Source of the DNA: Euglena gracilis | Taxonomy: Eukaryota; Euglenida; Euglenophyceae; Euglenales | Length of the DNA stretch: 64,000 nucleotides | Reading direction: 5' to 3' | Assembly (NCBI GenBank): GCA_039621445.1 | Contig: CP154954.1 | Coordinates: 45,611,847-45,675,846 of the forward strand | Shown here: positions 51,321 to 59,949 of the stretch, piece by piece | How the letters are laid out: the number at the start of each line of letters is the position of its first letter | Position numbering within the stretch: the stretch's first letter is position 1 | Position numbers and translations under genes: made by a program | The notes under the pieces: model-generated | Told to the model about the DNA's origin: nothing | Database searches by the model: none | What the model saw: the letters and a program-made list of their open reading frames with translations, nothing else

Positions 51321-52378
51321 TCAACGAGGATGAGCCTCAACCTCCACCCGGAAGCTGGGTGCGAGCGTCGTGGCCACCTCCATACCCCAACTCTGACAGG
51401 AGTGAAAGTATTAGCTTTTTCCGCCTGTCAAATGCCCAAGGGTGCTACAGAAGCAGGGAAGACCCGCGTTCTGCAGCCCAACTACACACAGAGGAGTCCC
51501 CTCTGGAAGCGGAGGAGACAGGAGAAGCGGTCCCAATGGCCGAGGATGAACCTCAGCCTGCGGAACCCCCGGCACGGGAAACCCGTAGCCCGTCGGTCGT
51601 GATGCTGGACACTGTGGCGGAAACCGCCCAGCGCCCAGGATCACCGAGAGGTGAACTGACGCCTGTCCCACTGTCACCATCCTCGCTGGGTACGCCTGGC
51701 GGACCGACCCCTCCGCGGGAAAACCCGCCGGAGACGGTAACCCCTACGCCTGAGGTATTACGCCTCAAGCTTCCTGTCCCCGGGGAAATCCCGACGACAG
51801 AGGAGCCAGTGGAGGAGCCCACTTCAGGGGAAGGACCTGAACGGCGCCCCTCACTGGGCGGACGTGTACTCGGCGGTTTGCGATCACTGATCGCAGTTGT
51901 CACCCCACGTGGCACTGCGGCTAGTTCTTCCACTGCTGTGGCGGAAACGGCCCAGCCAGCGGACGAAACAACTGAAGCTGCAGCCATGGAGGAGGATGAA
52001 CCTCCCCCAATGGCCGCGCCACCGCCGGTGTCGGAAACGACACGGACGGAGGGCGAACCAACGGCAATGTCAGTGGTGACAACGCTACCCGTGCCAGTGC
52101 AGGATGAACCTGCATCAGCACCGGTAGCGACATCAGAGGCACGGGATGAGCCCGTAGCTCCACACACATCGGCCACTGCACCGAAGCGTGCGGACACACG
52201 GACACCGGCACCTGAAAAACAGGCTGCACGGACATCCATGCCCCCACCACAGACTCAGCCAACGCGGTGCAGCGGCGACGCCCACAAACACACCGTACCC
52301 CAAGCCTGCTCCTGGGAAACCCACGAGCGCAGCGAAAGAACGCGTAGGGCGACCCTCAGCTCGGGAAACCCCTGCTGA
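51278..52378 (+). CDS. Gypsy ORF5: 366-residue P/E/T-rich protein of unknown function
   Basis: Begins inside the end of ORF4 in the -1 frame (ATG 51278), so it may be produced by -1 frameshifting or a separate start. The product is low-complexity, rich in E, P, T, A and V, with repeated units of the type MEEDEPPPMA and VAETAQ. The character changes near 52262, where the +1 frame takes over the P/S/K-rich reading (to about 52700). The stop is TGA 52376-52378. No domain recognised; probably a disordered linker. Confidence 0.6.
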   Translation: MGETRRSQWEDLCLINEDEPQPPPGSWVRASWPPPYPNSDRSESISFFRLSNAQGCYRSREDPRSAAQLHTEESPLEAEETGEAVPMAEDEPQPAEPPARETRSPSVVMLDTVAETAQRPGSPRGELTPVPLSPSSLGTPGGPTPPRENPPETVTPTPEVLRLKLPVPGEIPTTEEPVEEPTSGEGPERRPSLGGRVLGGLRSLIAVVTPRGTAASSSTAVAETAQPADETTEAAAMEEDEPPPMAAPPPVSETTRTEGEPTAMSVVTTLPVPVQDEPASAPVATSEARDEPVAPHTSATAPKRADTRTPAPEKQAARTSMPPPQTQPTRCSGDAHKHTVPQACSWETHERSERTRRATLSSGNPC

Positions 52379-52772
52379 AGGTCAACGACGCTCGGTGTCG
52401 GGGAAAAGACCCCCGGCCCAGCCGTCACCACGCACCTGGTCAAGCAAGCGTGACGCCGAACGGCGACCCTCGGATGCTCCGGAAAGCGGAAGTCCGAAGG
52501 CCCCGGCCAAATCAAAGCCCGGTGCCGCGCCTTGCAAACCCTCACCTAAGACAGGTGATCAGCCCCCACCGAAAGGCGGTGGTGGTGCTGGAGGCCAGGG
52601 TGCATCTTCTTCTCGAGGATCAGCCTCGGGAGGAGGATTCACACAGGTCACATCATCCGGCTATGGAAAACCTCACAGCCGAAACCACCTACGAAGGGGC
52701 AGGGAAAATCCCGCGCCTCTACGACTACGACACCTTCGGAAGGCGAAGTTGTCATCGACTGGAATGCGATGA
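52188..52772 (+). CDS. Frame-shifted continuation between ORF5 and ORF6
   Basis: In the +1 frame relative to ORF5, sequence from about 52262 reads as a hydrophilic K/P/S/G-rich stretch (SGKRPPAQPSPRTW, PPPKGGGGAGGQGASSSRGS). In the next +1 frame, 52660-52740 reads ENLTAETTYEGAGKIPRLYD. After a further +1 step the reading becomes EGEVVIDWNAM and runs into ORF6. The three pieces look like one coding stretch split by successive +1 displacements, or introns or errors that I cannot resolve. Confidence 0.35.
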   Translation: MRTHGHRHLKNRLHGHPCPHHRLSQRGAAATPTNTPYPKPAPGKPTSAAKERVGRPSARETPAEGQRRSVSGKRPPAQPSPRTWSSKRDAERRPSDAPESGSPKAPAKSKPGAAPCKPSPKTGDQPPPKGGGGAGGQGASSSRGSASGGGFTQVTSSGYGKPHSRNHLRRGRENPAPLRLRHLRKAKLSSTGMR

Positions 52773-53956
52773 CTCAGGATGATCCTGAGACTCATGACCT
52801 GAAAAACAGGTACATGATGATCGAACACAAGCTGCGAACAGACCAATGCCTCAATCGGTGGATTGAACCACTGTTCTGTCAAGGACGGAAATGGTCCTTT
52901 GACCAGAATGTCACCTGGAATTATTACAATTCCAGATCACCACGTGTTTTGGCCCAATACTTTGGCGAGGAATTCCTCGTCGACAGAACATCGGAAAACC
53001 GATTTGTGTGGCTTTGCACTGTTTGCCACAGGATGTACAACAGTGCCCCTGACTTGGGATTACCCCTCGTCCATGTGTGCAACCCTGTGGAGCGGAAATC
53101 GTTCCACAAGGATATGTACATACCCAACTGTGCCGCCTTGGTATGCGCCAAGTGCGTGGACAGTTGGACCCACAAGCACAATTTTAGCTACACGGACCGA
53201 GATGGTACGAATGTACCAGTACTCTGCGTCAACTGCCTGCGAGGTACCTTCTGGCACACTGCGGAAGGCGCAGTTCGCACAATCGTGCCGAGTGCCGAGA
53301 AGCCACTGGAGGAATACTCCACCTTGAACAAAAAGTTCAAGGACTTCTTCAAGTATGCCAACCTCAAGCTGGACGACTACCGCCACACGGGAATGGCCCG
53401 TGGGTGGCAGATCGACAGTGGGGCGATACGCCTCGCTGCTGAGGAGGCAGGGGTAAGATTACCTTACCTCTGGGAGACAGCAGACAGGGAAAAGATACTT
53501 TTCCGCCTGTTCACAACCCAGGACCGAAACGGTCGCTGGTGCCTACCACAATGGCCGCCCGAAAAACACGGGATGACCTGGAAGGACTGGCTAGGGGCCG
53601 TATTGCGACCCCATACCGTCCGGGCGGAATGCGCCTATCACGTTCCCATTGACTTCCACCCGGGGAATGCCCCGCAGGTGTCAGCCAACCACCCTCGGAG
53701 AAACTACTTCATCTGGCCAGCGACTTTGCCCAGGAAATTCTGGGAGAAGCTGCAGTGGTTTCTCGCGGAAAGAGCGAGTGCCACCAAGCAGACAGTACCC
53801 GAAGGATGGGTTCGGGACTGGATCGCACCTGATTTCGACTATGACTCGCCAGAAACCTGGCTTGTCGACAGGCCACAGCCACCACAATTCCAGATGGTCC
53901 TTGTGGAAGATCCCTTGGACTCCCGCCATGACTATTGGCGGCTGGAGCGGATGTAA
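52769..53956 (+). CDS. Gypsy ORF6: 395-residue cysteine-rich protein of unknown function
   Basis: ATG at 52769; the open frame extends upstream at least to EGEVVIDWNA (about 52739). A globular protein with paired cysteines: LCTVCHRM, LVHVC, LVCAKCVDSWTHKH and VLCVNC, spaced like a treble-clef or RING-type zinc module. Then aromatic-rich segments follow (CLPQWPPEKHGMTWKDWLG, WVRDWIAPDFDYDSPETWL, HDYWRLERM at the end). No membrane segment. I do not recognise a family. Its stop lies in an 8-bp stem hairpin (53954-53972). Confidence 0.8.
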   Translation: MTQDDPETHDLKNRYMMIEHKLRTDQCLNRWIEPLFCQGRKWSFDQNVTWNYYNSRSPRVLAQYFGEEFLVDRTSENRFVWLCTVCHRMYNSAPDLGLPLVHVCNPVERKSFHKDMYIPNCAALVCAKCVDSWTHKHNFSYTDRDGTNVPVLCVNCLRGTFWHTAEGAVRTIVPSAEKPLEEYSTLNKKFKDFFKYANLKLDDYRHTGMARGWQIDSGAIRLAAEEAGVRLPYLWETADREKILFRLFTTQDRNGRWCLPQWPPEKHGMTWKDWLGAVLRPHTVRAECAYHVPIDFHPGNAPQVSANHPRRNYFIWPATLPRKFWEKLQWFLAERASATKQTVPEGWVRDWIAPDFDYDSPETWLVDRPQPPQFQMVLVEDPLDSRHDYWRLERM

Positions 53957-54849
53957 TGCCGAAACGGCATTACCAAGCCCATGTAAGGTAAGCGCCTTCA
54001 TGGAGCTCATACACTATATATATATATACACTGGAAGCGGAAATCGCTAAACAGCCCTGGGATGAACCTGGGTCTGTGTCCCTCAGCGCTATGGATGGAA
54101 GCATCCAAGAGCCCCCCCCCCCCCCAACCCATTATACCAGTGACCATGCGGACGGAAACCGTCTGCGGGAGGTAATCGCCTCTTATTGCGTCGTGAAGGA
54201 GCTACTGCTGTGAAGACCTTGGCAGCCGGGAAACCTGGCAAGCCGCTAAGTGACGCACAGCACACAGCGCGCACGCCGTAATAATAGGCCAACTTGTCAC
54301 TTTTCGGCCCTAAGGCCCTTAAGGCTGCCAGACAGCAAAAATTCTGTTCTGGCCTAAGCCAGCCCCCCTCTCCTCCCTACTTTCCCCCCACCCCCGCAAA
54401 GCTGTCGCCGGCAGTCGGTTTTGTAAGTAGGCTTTTGTTTCCTAGTGCGGATATGACCGCCTAGGAGTCTTAACCCGGTATGACCAGGATAAGAGCCTGC
54501 CCCCCCCTTCCACACCTCTCCCTTGGGTTTTCAGCGAATCGCTTGACCAACCCCGCGTGCCTTTGGCACACCCAAAGTGGGTGGATGGGACACTTTGTCA
54601 GGAAACCTGCCAAGCCCCGTTTCCCACAGTGGGCTTTTTCACACCCCACCTAAGCCGAAACGGCTAATAGGTAACCGCGAAACGCGGCTAACCTTTTGCG
54701 CGTTTTTGGGCTTTGGGTGGATGCCACTGTGCGGAAAGGAGAGACACCGAATGGAGAAGTGAACCCCACCTGGGGCAGCGTCAGATATCCTGACTGGACT
54801 GGGAAACCCTGGTCCATGAAGGAAATCGGGCGTAGCCCTGGGAGGGGGA
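53957..54849 (+). other. Gypsy 3' untranslated region with polypurine tract
   Basis: About 0.9 kb without a supported ORF. It contains hairpins such as CCGCGAAACGCGG (54675-54687), C-rich tracts (54114-54127, 54365-54390) and TATATATA (54018). It ends with CTGGGAGGGGGA directly before the 3' LTR, the expected polypurine tract that primes plus-strand DNA. Confidence 0.8.
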
Positions 54850-55278
54850 TGTGTACCAGGCACGTCCCAGCTCTGTAGGATATCTGCAGAGTGGGTTCTG
54901 TGACGGTCGCACCACTGTGGAAACCCACAGCTGGTAAGATCGTGGCAGACCCTTCTGGGATCTGCCCCTGGACACGTCAGCACTTTTCTCTCCTTCCCCC
55001 ACAGGTGGTATTCTTTACTCTCACAATCTCCAAGTTTCACCTTTGGATTTGTCAGAGGGAAAAACCCTCAGAACAATCAACTTTGATCTCAGAAGAAAAC
55101 TTCTGAATCTTTGCTTTGTGCTTTGCCTCTTGGGGAATTGGGAAGAAAAGGGGAAAACCACTTTTCGTTACTCCAAAGACTTTTCCCTACCATAAGTAGG
55201 CTGCGCACCAAGGCGAAAGCGAAAGGCTTTTACAGAAAGTCCCAAAAAGGGAAAAAGGGAAAGCTTTGGACGTACACT
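54850..55278 (+). repeat. 3' LTR of the gypsy element
   Basis: 429 bp, no difference noticed from the 5' LTR. Followed by the target duplication CTTAG (55279-55283). Confidence 0.95.
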
Positions 55279-55503
55279 CTTAGGGCCTGGCTCACTGGTA
55301 TGTGGAAGTAGGCATCCTTTAGGTCTATTGTTGCTGCCCAGTGGCCTTTTTCCAACACAGGGAAAATGTGCTGGATGTGATCCAGCTTGAAAACTTTCAC
55401 TTGGAACAGTTGATTTAGCTCCCTGCAATCGCTTATTAACCTCCATTTTGTCTGGCCCCCCTCTGGTTTTGCAATCAAAAACCAGGGGATGAGGTGCTGG
55501 GTG
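55279..55503 (-). pseudogene. RT N-terminal blocks of element B
   Basis: On the - strand: KPEGGQTKWRLISDCRELNQ, FKLDHIQHIFPVLEKGHW, IDLKDAYFHIPVSQAL, which continues the RT cut at 38317. It is interrupted on the other side by the LTR element at 55504. Confidence 0.8.
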
Positions 55504-57089
55504 TGAGTTTTCTGAGATGTCTCTTTTCTGGGAATTCACTTGGCTTTTCTGGCTTCAGCCCTTCAAAATAACACTTCTTTTGTAACCTTCCGGCGGAACT
55601 TCCACCAGTAAAACCCAAAGCAAGGCATCAAAACAAAGTCTTCCAAGACGCTTTGAACAAGGTATTCAGCTTTTTGCCACCTACAAAGTGAAATGGCAAT
55701 TTTTTCTGTGAATTAGGCTTTGCTCTTCCTAATTTTTGCTGTTGCCAGCCGCCCTCCCACACACCCCTCCCAGGCCCATGCCGACAACCTACGAAGTTAG
55801 GCGGCTGGCATTGATCTGGGGTTTTTGGTCTGGGGGTGGTTTTTTTTTGGGGGGGGGGGCGCTGTCGAGGAGATAATGTACAACAAAACCGATTAAAGCG
55901 TAAAGCAGCTGCTGCCAGCAATCCCAGCCAATACAACACAATCCTCCATGACCCCCCCTTTCCCACTCCTGGGCCCATTTGGGACGCCATCTGAGGAACC
56001 TGTGGTTTCCCCCCAGAAACCACAAGTTATCCCAGAAGGCCCCCCAGAAGCCCAGGCCGGCTCGGGTTTCCAAATGTGAATGCCAGGGCTGGGCCCCCTT
56101 GAAGCGGCACCCACAAATTGGAAGGGCCAGGAACCAACAATTTTCAAAAATCCAAAATTGACATTGAAATTCTGACAATTGATTCTGCAAATCTTTTTTT
56201 GACATTGACATGTTGAACTTTCTTCTGCCCAAAACTGTGTGCATTGATCCGAGCCGAATCAGGTACCATTGACTGCCCAAAGGATTTACAACACAAATGG
56301 ACAATTGAAACTGAGTTGCACAGTGTGTGGTGTGGCATAAGGGGCTGCTGGGCCCAAAAAATGCTAAAGCATTTGCCTCCCAACCCATCACAGCAGTACA
56401 GAACTTTGGGACTGGAAATGACATGTGCATTTTGCTTGGTGTGTCCTGGAGCTGCTGGGCACAAATTTGCCTTTGGAAAGTGCCTCCCAACCCATAAATG
56501 GTGTGGCAAAAGGGGCTACGTGGCCCGAACTTTCCAGCAACGGACGCCCAACCCAAACAAAAGCACAAACTGCAGAAAACTGTCACAGAATCTGTTCCAA
56601 ATGTTTTTCAACCCTCCAACACCCAGCTGCAAATTACATCACCAATCTGCAGCATGAGCAGGGTGCCCATCAGCAGTACATACCACAGCTTACTGCAGGT
56701 TCTGGAGGTTGTTTGATATTCCTCCTCCTCCTTCTGTTGCTGGCTCCAGCTGCATTTCACTTCTGATTGTCCTTCTTCGATGGTACATTCACTGATACTT
56801 GAACAACATGCCTTGGCAAACCAGAATACCTTGAGTTTTCTGAGATGTCTTTTTTCTGGGGATTCTCTTGGATTTTCTGGCTTCAGCCCTTCAAAATACC
56901 ACTTCTTTTGTAACCTTCCGCCGGAACTTCCACCAGTAAAACCCAAAGCAAGGCATCAAAACAAAGTCTTCTAAGACGCTTTGAACAAGGTATTCAGCTT
57001 ATTGCCACCTACAAAGTGAAATGGCAATTTTTGCTTCAATTAAGCTTTGCTCTTCCTAATTTTTTGCTGTAGCCAGCCGCCCTCCCACA
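55504..57089 (-). mobile_element. Non-autonomous LTR element, 1586 bp
   Basis: Direct repeats of 258 bp at 55504-55761 and 56832-57089 begin TGAGTTTTCTGAG and end CCCTCCCACA. The flanks are GGTG (55500-55503 and 57090-57093), a 4-bp duplication confirmed by the empty site in element C. On the - strand the purine-rich GGGAGGGGTG next to the 55.76-kb LTR could be the polypurine tract, so the element probably reads leftward. No primer-binding site is obvious and no domain is recognised in about 1.07 kb of internal sequence; the open frames there (for example - strand 56586-55789) are not supported. Confidence 0.75.
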
Positions 57090-57093
57090 GGTG

Positions 57094-58448
57094 GTTGAAT
57101 CCCTCACCCTCTTTACGGATCCAGATTTTTCGTAATCCAGCAGTATTTTTTCTGCTTGGGGTAGGTTCAATTTTGCTCTTGGTTTTGGGTGGGTGGCTAA
57201 TTTTGGTGGGTTTACCCAGGGGGTTGAATGCCATCCCTGATGAGTTGACATGTTGTTGGGGGGGCATTTTTTGTCCACCATTTCAGGCTTTTTTGCAACC
57301 TTTGATGGAGGGGGGTGTCTCCCCATTTCTCCTCCATGGAATTTATTTCCTGGATAAGATGATTTTGGGGGGGCTGGGCTGGGGGTGTTGGACATTGCAC
57401 CCTTAGGTCCCCTAGGGCTTGGGCCCTTGGAAAAGGAATTTTTTTCTCGGGGGATGTGCATGCATTCTCTCCCTCTCTGATCACCAGTCTGGAGGATCTT
57501 GTTTTTGGATGACATACCATAGGGCTTAATGCCCCTGTTTTGCCTATCTAATCTTCTCCATGATGATCTGGTTGGTTGACATACCATAGGGGGGCCTCTG
57601 TGGGTCCCCCCCTTGACTGAACAATCGGGACTTGAGAAATAAATGTTGGAGGGGTTCCTGCCCCTCCCTCCAAAAGGGCCGCTGTGGGTCCCTTTTCCTG
57701 CTGAGGCTGAGTCATTAAAAGGGCCACTGTGGGTCCCTTTTTCCCCCCTTTTTGGCAGAGGGCCTCTGTGGGTCCCTCGGGGGAGTTCTCCAGCAGCTTT
57801 CTTAGCTTCTTGGCGGCCACTGTGGGTCCACCCTGCTGGCCTCCAAGGCCTCCATGTATGAATATGTTTCCATAATCCATGTGTTGGTCTTCCAGGCCTT
57901 GATTGCTTCTTGGCCTCCAACCCCACTGGAAATCTGGGGCTGCTGTGGCCCCCCCTTTTCCCCTGGAGAGGGGCTGTTGTGTAAGATGAATTGGGGGGGT
58001 TTGACAGACCTTTTCTGCCCCTTCCTGAGGGGATTTGCTTGTAAAATTGGCCCCCATGGCCCCTGTAATGGTGACCTCCTTGGCCTTGATTCCATCTCCC
58101 CAGCCTTTGGCCAAATTGTGTACAGGCTTGGGGGGAAAGCCCCTGATTCGTGGGCTTTGGATGTCCAATGCTGAAGTATTTTGGGCCTCCATGGCCCATC
58201 CTTTGCCCACTGAGGGCTTGGGCTGACTTCTGTTTTCTGGGTCTTATGGCCACAGTGGTCCAAGGACCGTGGCCGTCACTGGGGGGGTTTTTGTGGGAAA
58301 TTTCTGGGGTGGGGGTCTGGGTGGGAAGAACGGCCACGGTTTGCCACGTGTCGACCGCATCTCCAAGTTCTACAGCTGCTGCTGCGGCCTCTGCTCCAAG
58401 ACGTCCGCGGCCATGAAATTCCAATTTCTTCTCAACTGCATTGCTCAT
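57094..58448 (-). CDS. Gag-like region of element B
   Basis: - strand frame from ATG 58448: MSNAVEKKLEF, an alanine-rich stretch, DTWQTVAV, DGHGPWTTVAIRPRKQK, then a long G/P/R/H/Q-rich region with repeated GTHSGPF and GPTHRGP-type units, and near the end the pre-RT motif PNNMSTHQGWHSTPWVNPPK in the same frame as LPQAEKILLDYEKSGS. In this copy Gag and the start of pol are one frame, which helps to define the ancestral arrangement; in copy C one extra base separates them. It probably packages the RNA; there is no zinc knuckle. Confidence 0.6.
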
Positions 58449-58530
58449 TGAAGTCAAATTTGAAATTTGATAGTTGACTTTTGAGTTGATATTCGTCTGG
58501 TTCGTGTCCTTCTGGATATTGAATTGATAT

Positions 58531-59949
58531 TTACTTCTTTTGTTGGTTCTTCTTCGCTCGTTGACTCTGCTCCTTTCTTCTGGGTGTCGAAGGGCAATCG
58601 TACTCCCTCGAGGCAGACCGAGAAGGGAGGAAGGGACACCGAGGGCGAAGCACAAAGACATTGTGAGGCCATGCCTTGCTCGCCGGCGGTTTGTTGTGTG
58701 ATTGTTTGCTGCGCTGGGTTAGGAGGTCCCGCTTAGTGCCGCCTCGCCGGAGTTGGCTGCATCGTCTCCGACGTGGCGACCATGGCGCTGTTTCTTTGAC
58801 TGGGGGGTCCCCCCCCCCACCTTCCCCCCCCCCCTGGCCCCCATCTTCTGACCGAGGGCGTTTGAAGACAAATTTTCGTATATGGGTGGGGGGGTCGGGC
58901 TCACAATGTCTTTGTGCTTCGCCCTCGGTGTCCCTTCCTCCCTTCTCGGTCTGCCTCGAGGGAGTACGAGACACCTCGGGCTCTGCACTTTGCAATTGTG
59001 AGGCCAGATTGTGCACTGAAAAAAGGGGGGCCAGGGCATTCTCCAAGGAACCTTGGGCACCAAGTCTTTGATAGTGGGCTGTGAAAGCCTCCACCCCCTT
59101 CCATTGACCAATTTCACAAACTTCTTGGGCAGAAAGGCCCAATTTTTTTAGCAAACCAACCCCTGCCCCTCTGGTGGAGTGGGGTCCCCAAACCTGGGGG
59201 GGCACCCCCTGTTTGGTCCAAAAGTCTTTGGTGATAGAAGCAATGGTATCTGCCTTAATGGCTTTGTAGGGGGGTTTTAACGTAATTAAAACGGGGCCCC
59301 CAGGTTTCATAAAGAAACGTGTTGCTGCCACATAAGACATCATCAAATGAAAGGGACTGATTTGGGGGCATTGGGGAAGAGAGACAACTCTCTCCCACTT
59401 ATGGAGTTTTTGCCCTTTACGTTTAATTTTGATGTAGGGTGCCCCCCCGAACACACTGGTGGTTCTTTGGACCTGTGCCAAATCAGAACTTCTGTATAAA
59501 CAGAGGATTCGGGAACAGAAAATGAGTTGCGTACGCAATGTACATATATCAGAGGGCAGGGGGGACTGTGCCAGCCCCAGGAGGATTGGGAGGGGATCCC
59601 AGAATGCACCATATTTCTCCAGGTTTTGGTTCCAAAGCCTTTTGTAAGGTGCCAACATGGCATGGAACCTCACGCCCCCAAAGCCAGGGATCAATAGCAT
59701 AGCACTGTTTGCATTGCGTGCTTGGGCCTTTGAAATTTGAAACAGTTGAATTAAAGCGTCAACCACTTGGTCAGTGGTGGCTTCAGGGGGGGGTACCCCC
59801 ATTTTTTCCAGAATAACCCATAAAAGCGTAAAGGCACTTTGGTACCTTTTCAAACAGGGGTTTCTGCCCAGGAAATCGTTAATGGTCGAATTTTGTACTT
59901 GTTTCCCTTCCAAAATTTTCCTGAGCAAATCATGCAAAGCAGGGGCCAC
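58531..59949 (-). CDS. Tyrosine recombinase of element C, intact catalytic residues
   Basis: A single - strand frame from about 59949: an N-terminal helical part (LHDLLRKILEGKQVQNSTIN, KRYQSAFTLLWVILEKMG), box I ILCLYRSSDLAQVQRT, IKIKRKGQKLHKW with a candidate catalytic Lys, box II GPHSTRGAGVGLLKKLG (His and Arg) and Tyr in EAFTAHYQRLG. These are the R-K-H-R-Y residues of tyrosine recombinases, here serving integration of a DIRS-type circular intermediate. The frame continues about 150 codons beyond the catalytic core through the internal complementary region to 58531; the true C-terminus may be earlier. Confidence 0.8.
   Translation of the reverse strand: MAPALHDLLRKILEGKQVQNSTINDFLGRNPCLKRYQSAFTLLWVILEKMGVPPPEATTDQVVDALIQLFQISKAQARNANSAMLLIPGFGGVRFHAMLAPYKRLWNQNLEKYGAFWDPLPILLGLAQSPLPSDICTLRTQLIFCSRILCLYRSSDLAQVQRTTSVFGGAPYIKIKRKGQKLHKWERVVSLPQCPQISPFHLMMSYVAATRFFMKPGGPVLITLKPPYKAIKADTIASITKDFWTKQGVPPQVWGPHSTRGAGVGLLKKLGLSAQEVCEIGQWKGVEAFTAHYQRLGAQGSLENALAPLFSVHNLASQLQSAEPEVSRTPSRQTEKGGRDTEGEAQRHCEPDPPTHIRKFVFKRPRSEDGGQGGGEGGGGDPPVKETAPWSPRRRRCSQLRRGGTKRDLLTQRSKQSHNKPPASKAWPHNVFVLRPRCPFLPSRSASREYDCPSTPRRKEQSQRAKKNQQKK
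58605..58985. repeat. 3' terminal and internal complementary repeats of element C
   Basis: GTACTCCCTCGAGGC through AGACATTGTGAGG (58610-58667) is inverted at 58912-58965. Between them TGAGGCCATGCCTTGCTC through CCGGAGTTGGCTG (58663-58760) is inverted with respect to 63055-63187. The same layout is found at the 3' end of element B. Confidence 0.75.

Larger units (their letters stand above)
38322..55278 (+). mobile_element. Ty3/gypsy chromovirus, 16,957 bp, with extra 3' ORFs
   Basis: Bounded by 429-bp LTRs and a 5-bp duplication. Order: 5' LTR, primer-binding site and leader repeats, ORF1 coiled coil, ORF2 Gag with two zinc knuckles, ORF3 pol (protease, RT, RNase H, integrase, chromodomain), then ORF4, ORF5 and ORF6 of unknown function, long 3' region, purine tract GGGAGGGGGA and 3' LTR. 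The order protease-RT-RNase H-integrase makes it Ty3/gypsy, and the C-terminal chromodomain places it in the chromovirus branch. It is about three times the usual 5-6 kb. LTRs of equal length and no difference noticed indicate a recent insertion. Pol is uninterrupted, so the element may be active. Confidence 0.95.
35570..58600 (-). mobile_element. DIRS-like retroelement B, split by two insertions
   Basis: On the - strand the element reads Gag-like (58448 to 57094), interruption, RT start (55500 to 55279), interruption by the 17-kb gypsy, RT continuation and RNase H (38316 to about 36912), YR (36900 to 35860) and terminal repeats (35575-35955). The two interruptions are resolved by comparison with element C: CCTTAGGGCCTGG (61337-61349) and GCTGGGTGGTTGAATC (61553-61568) are continuous in C and split in B with CTTAG and GGTG duplicated. 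All pol frames carry frameshifts. The order of events is B first, then the two LTR elements. Confidence 0.85.

Noticed and set aside
55789-56657. Protein genes inside the 1586-bp LTR element
   Set aside because: Open frames occur on both strands but have no recognisable motif and no relation to retroelement proteins.
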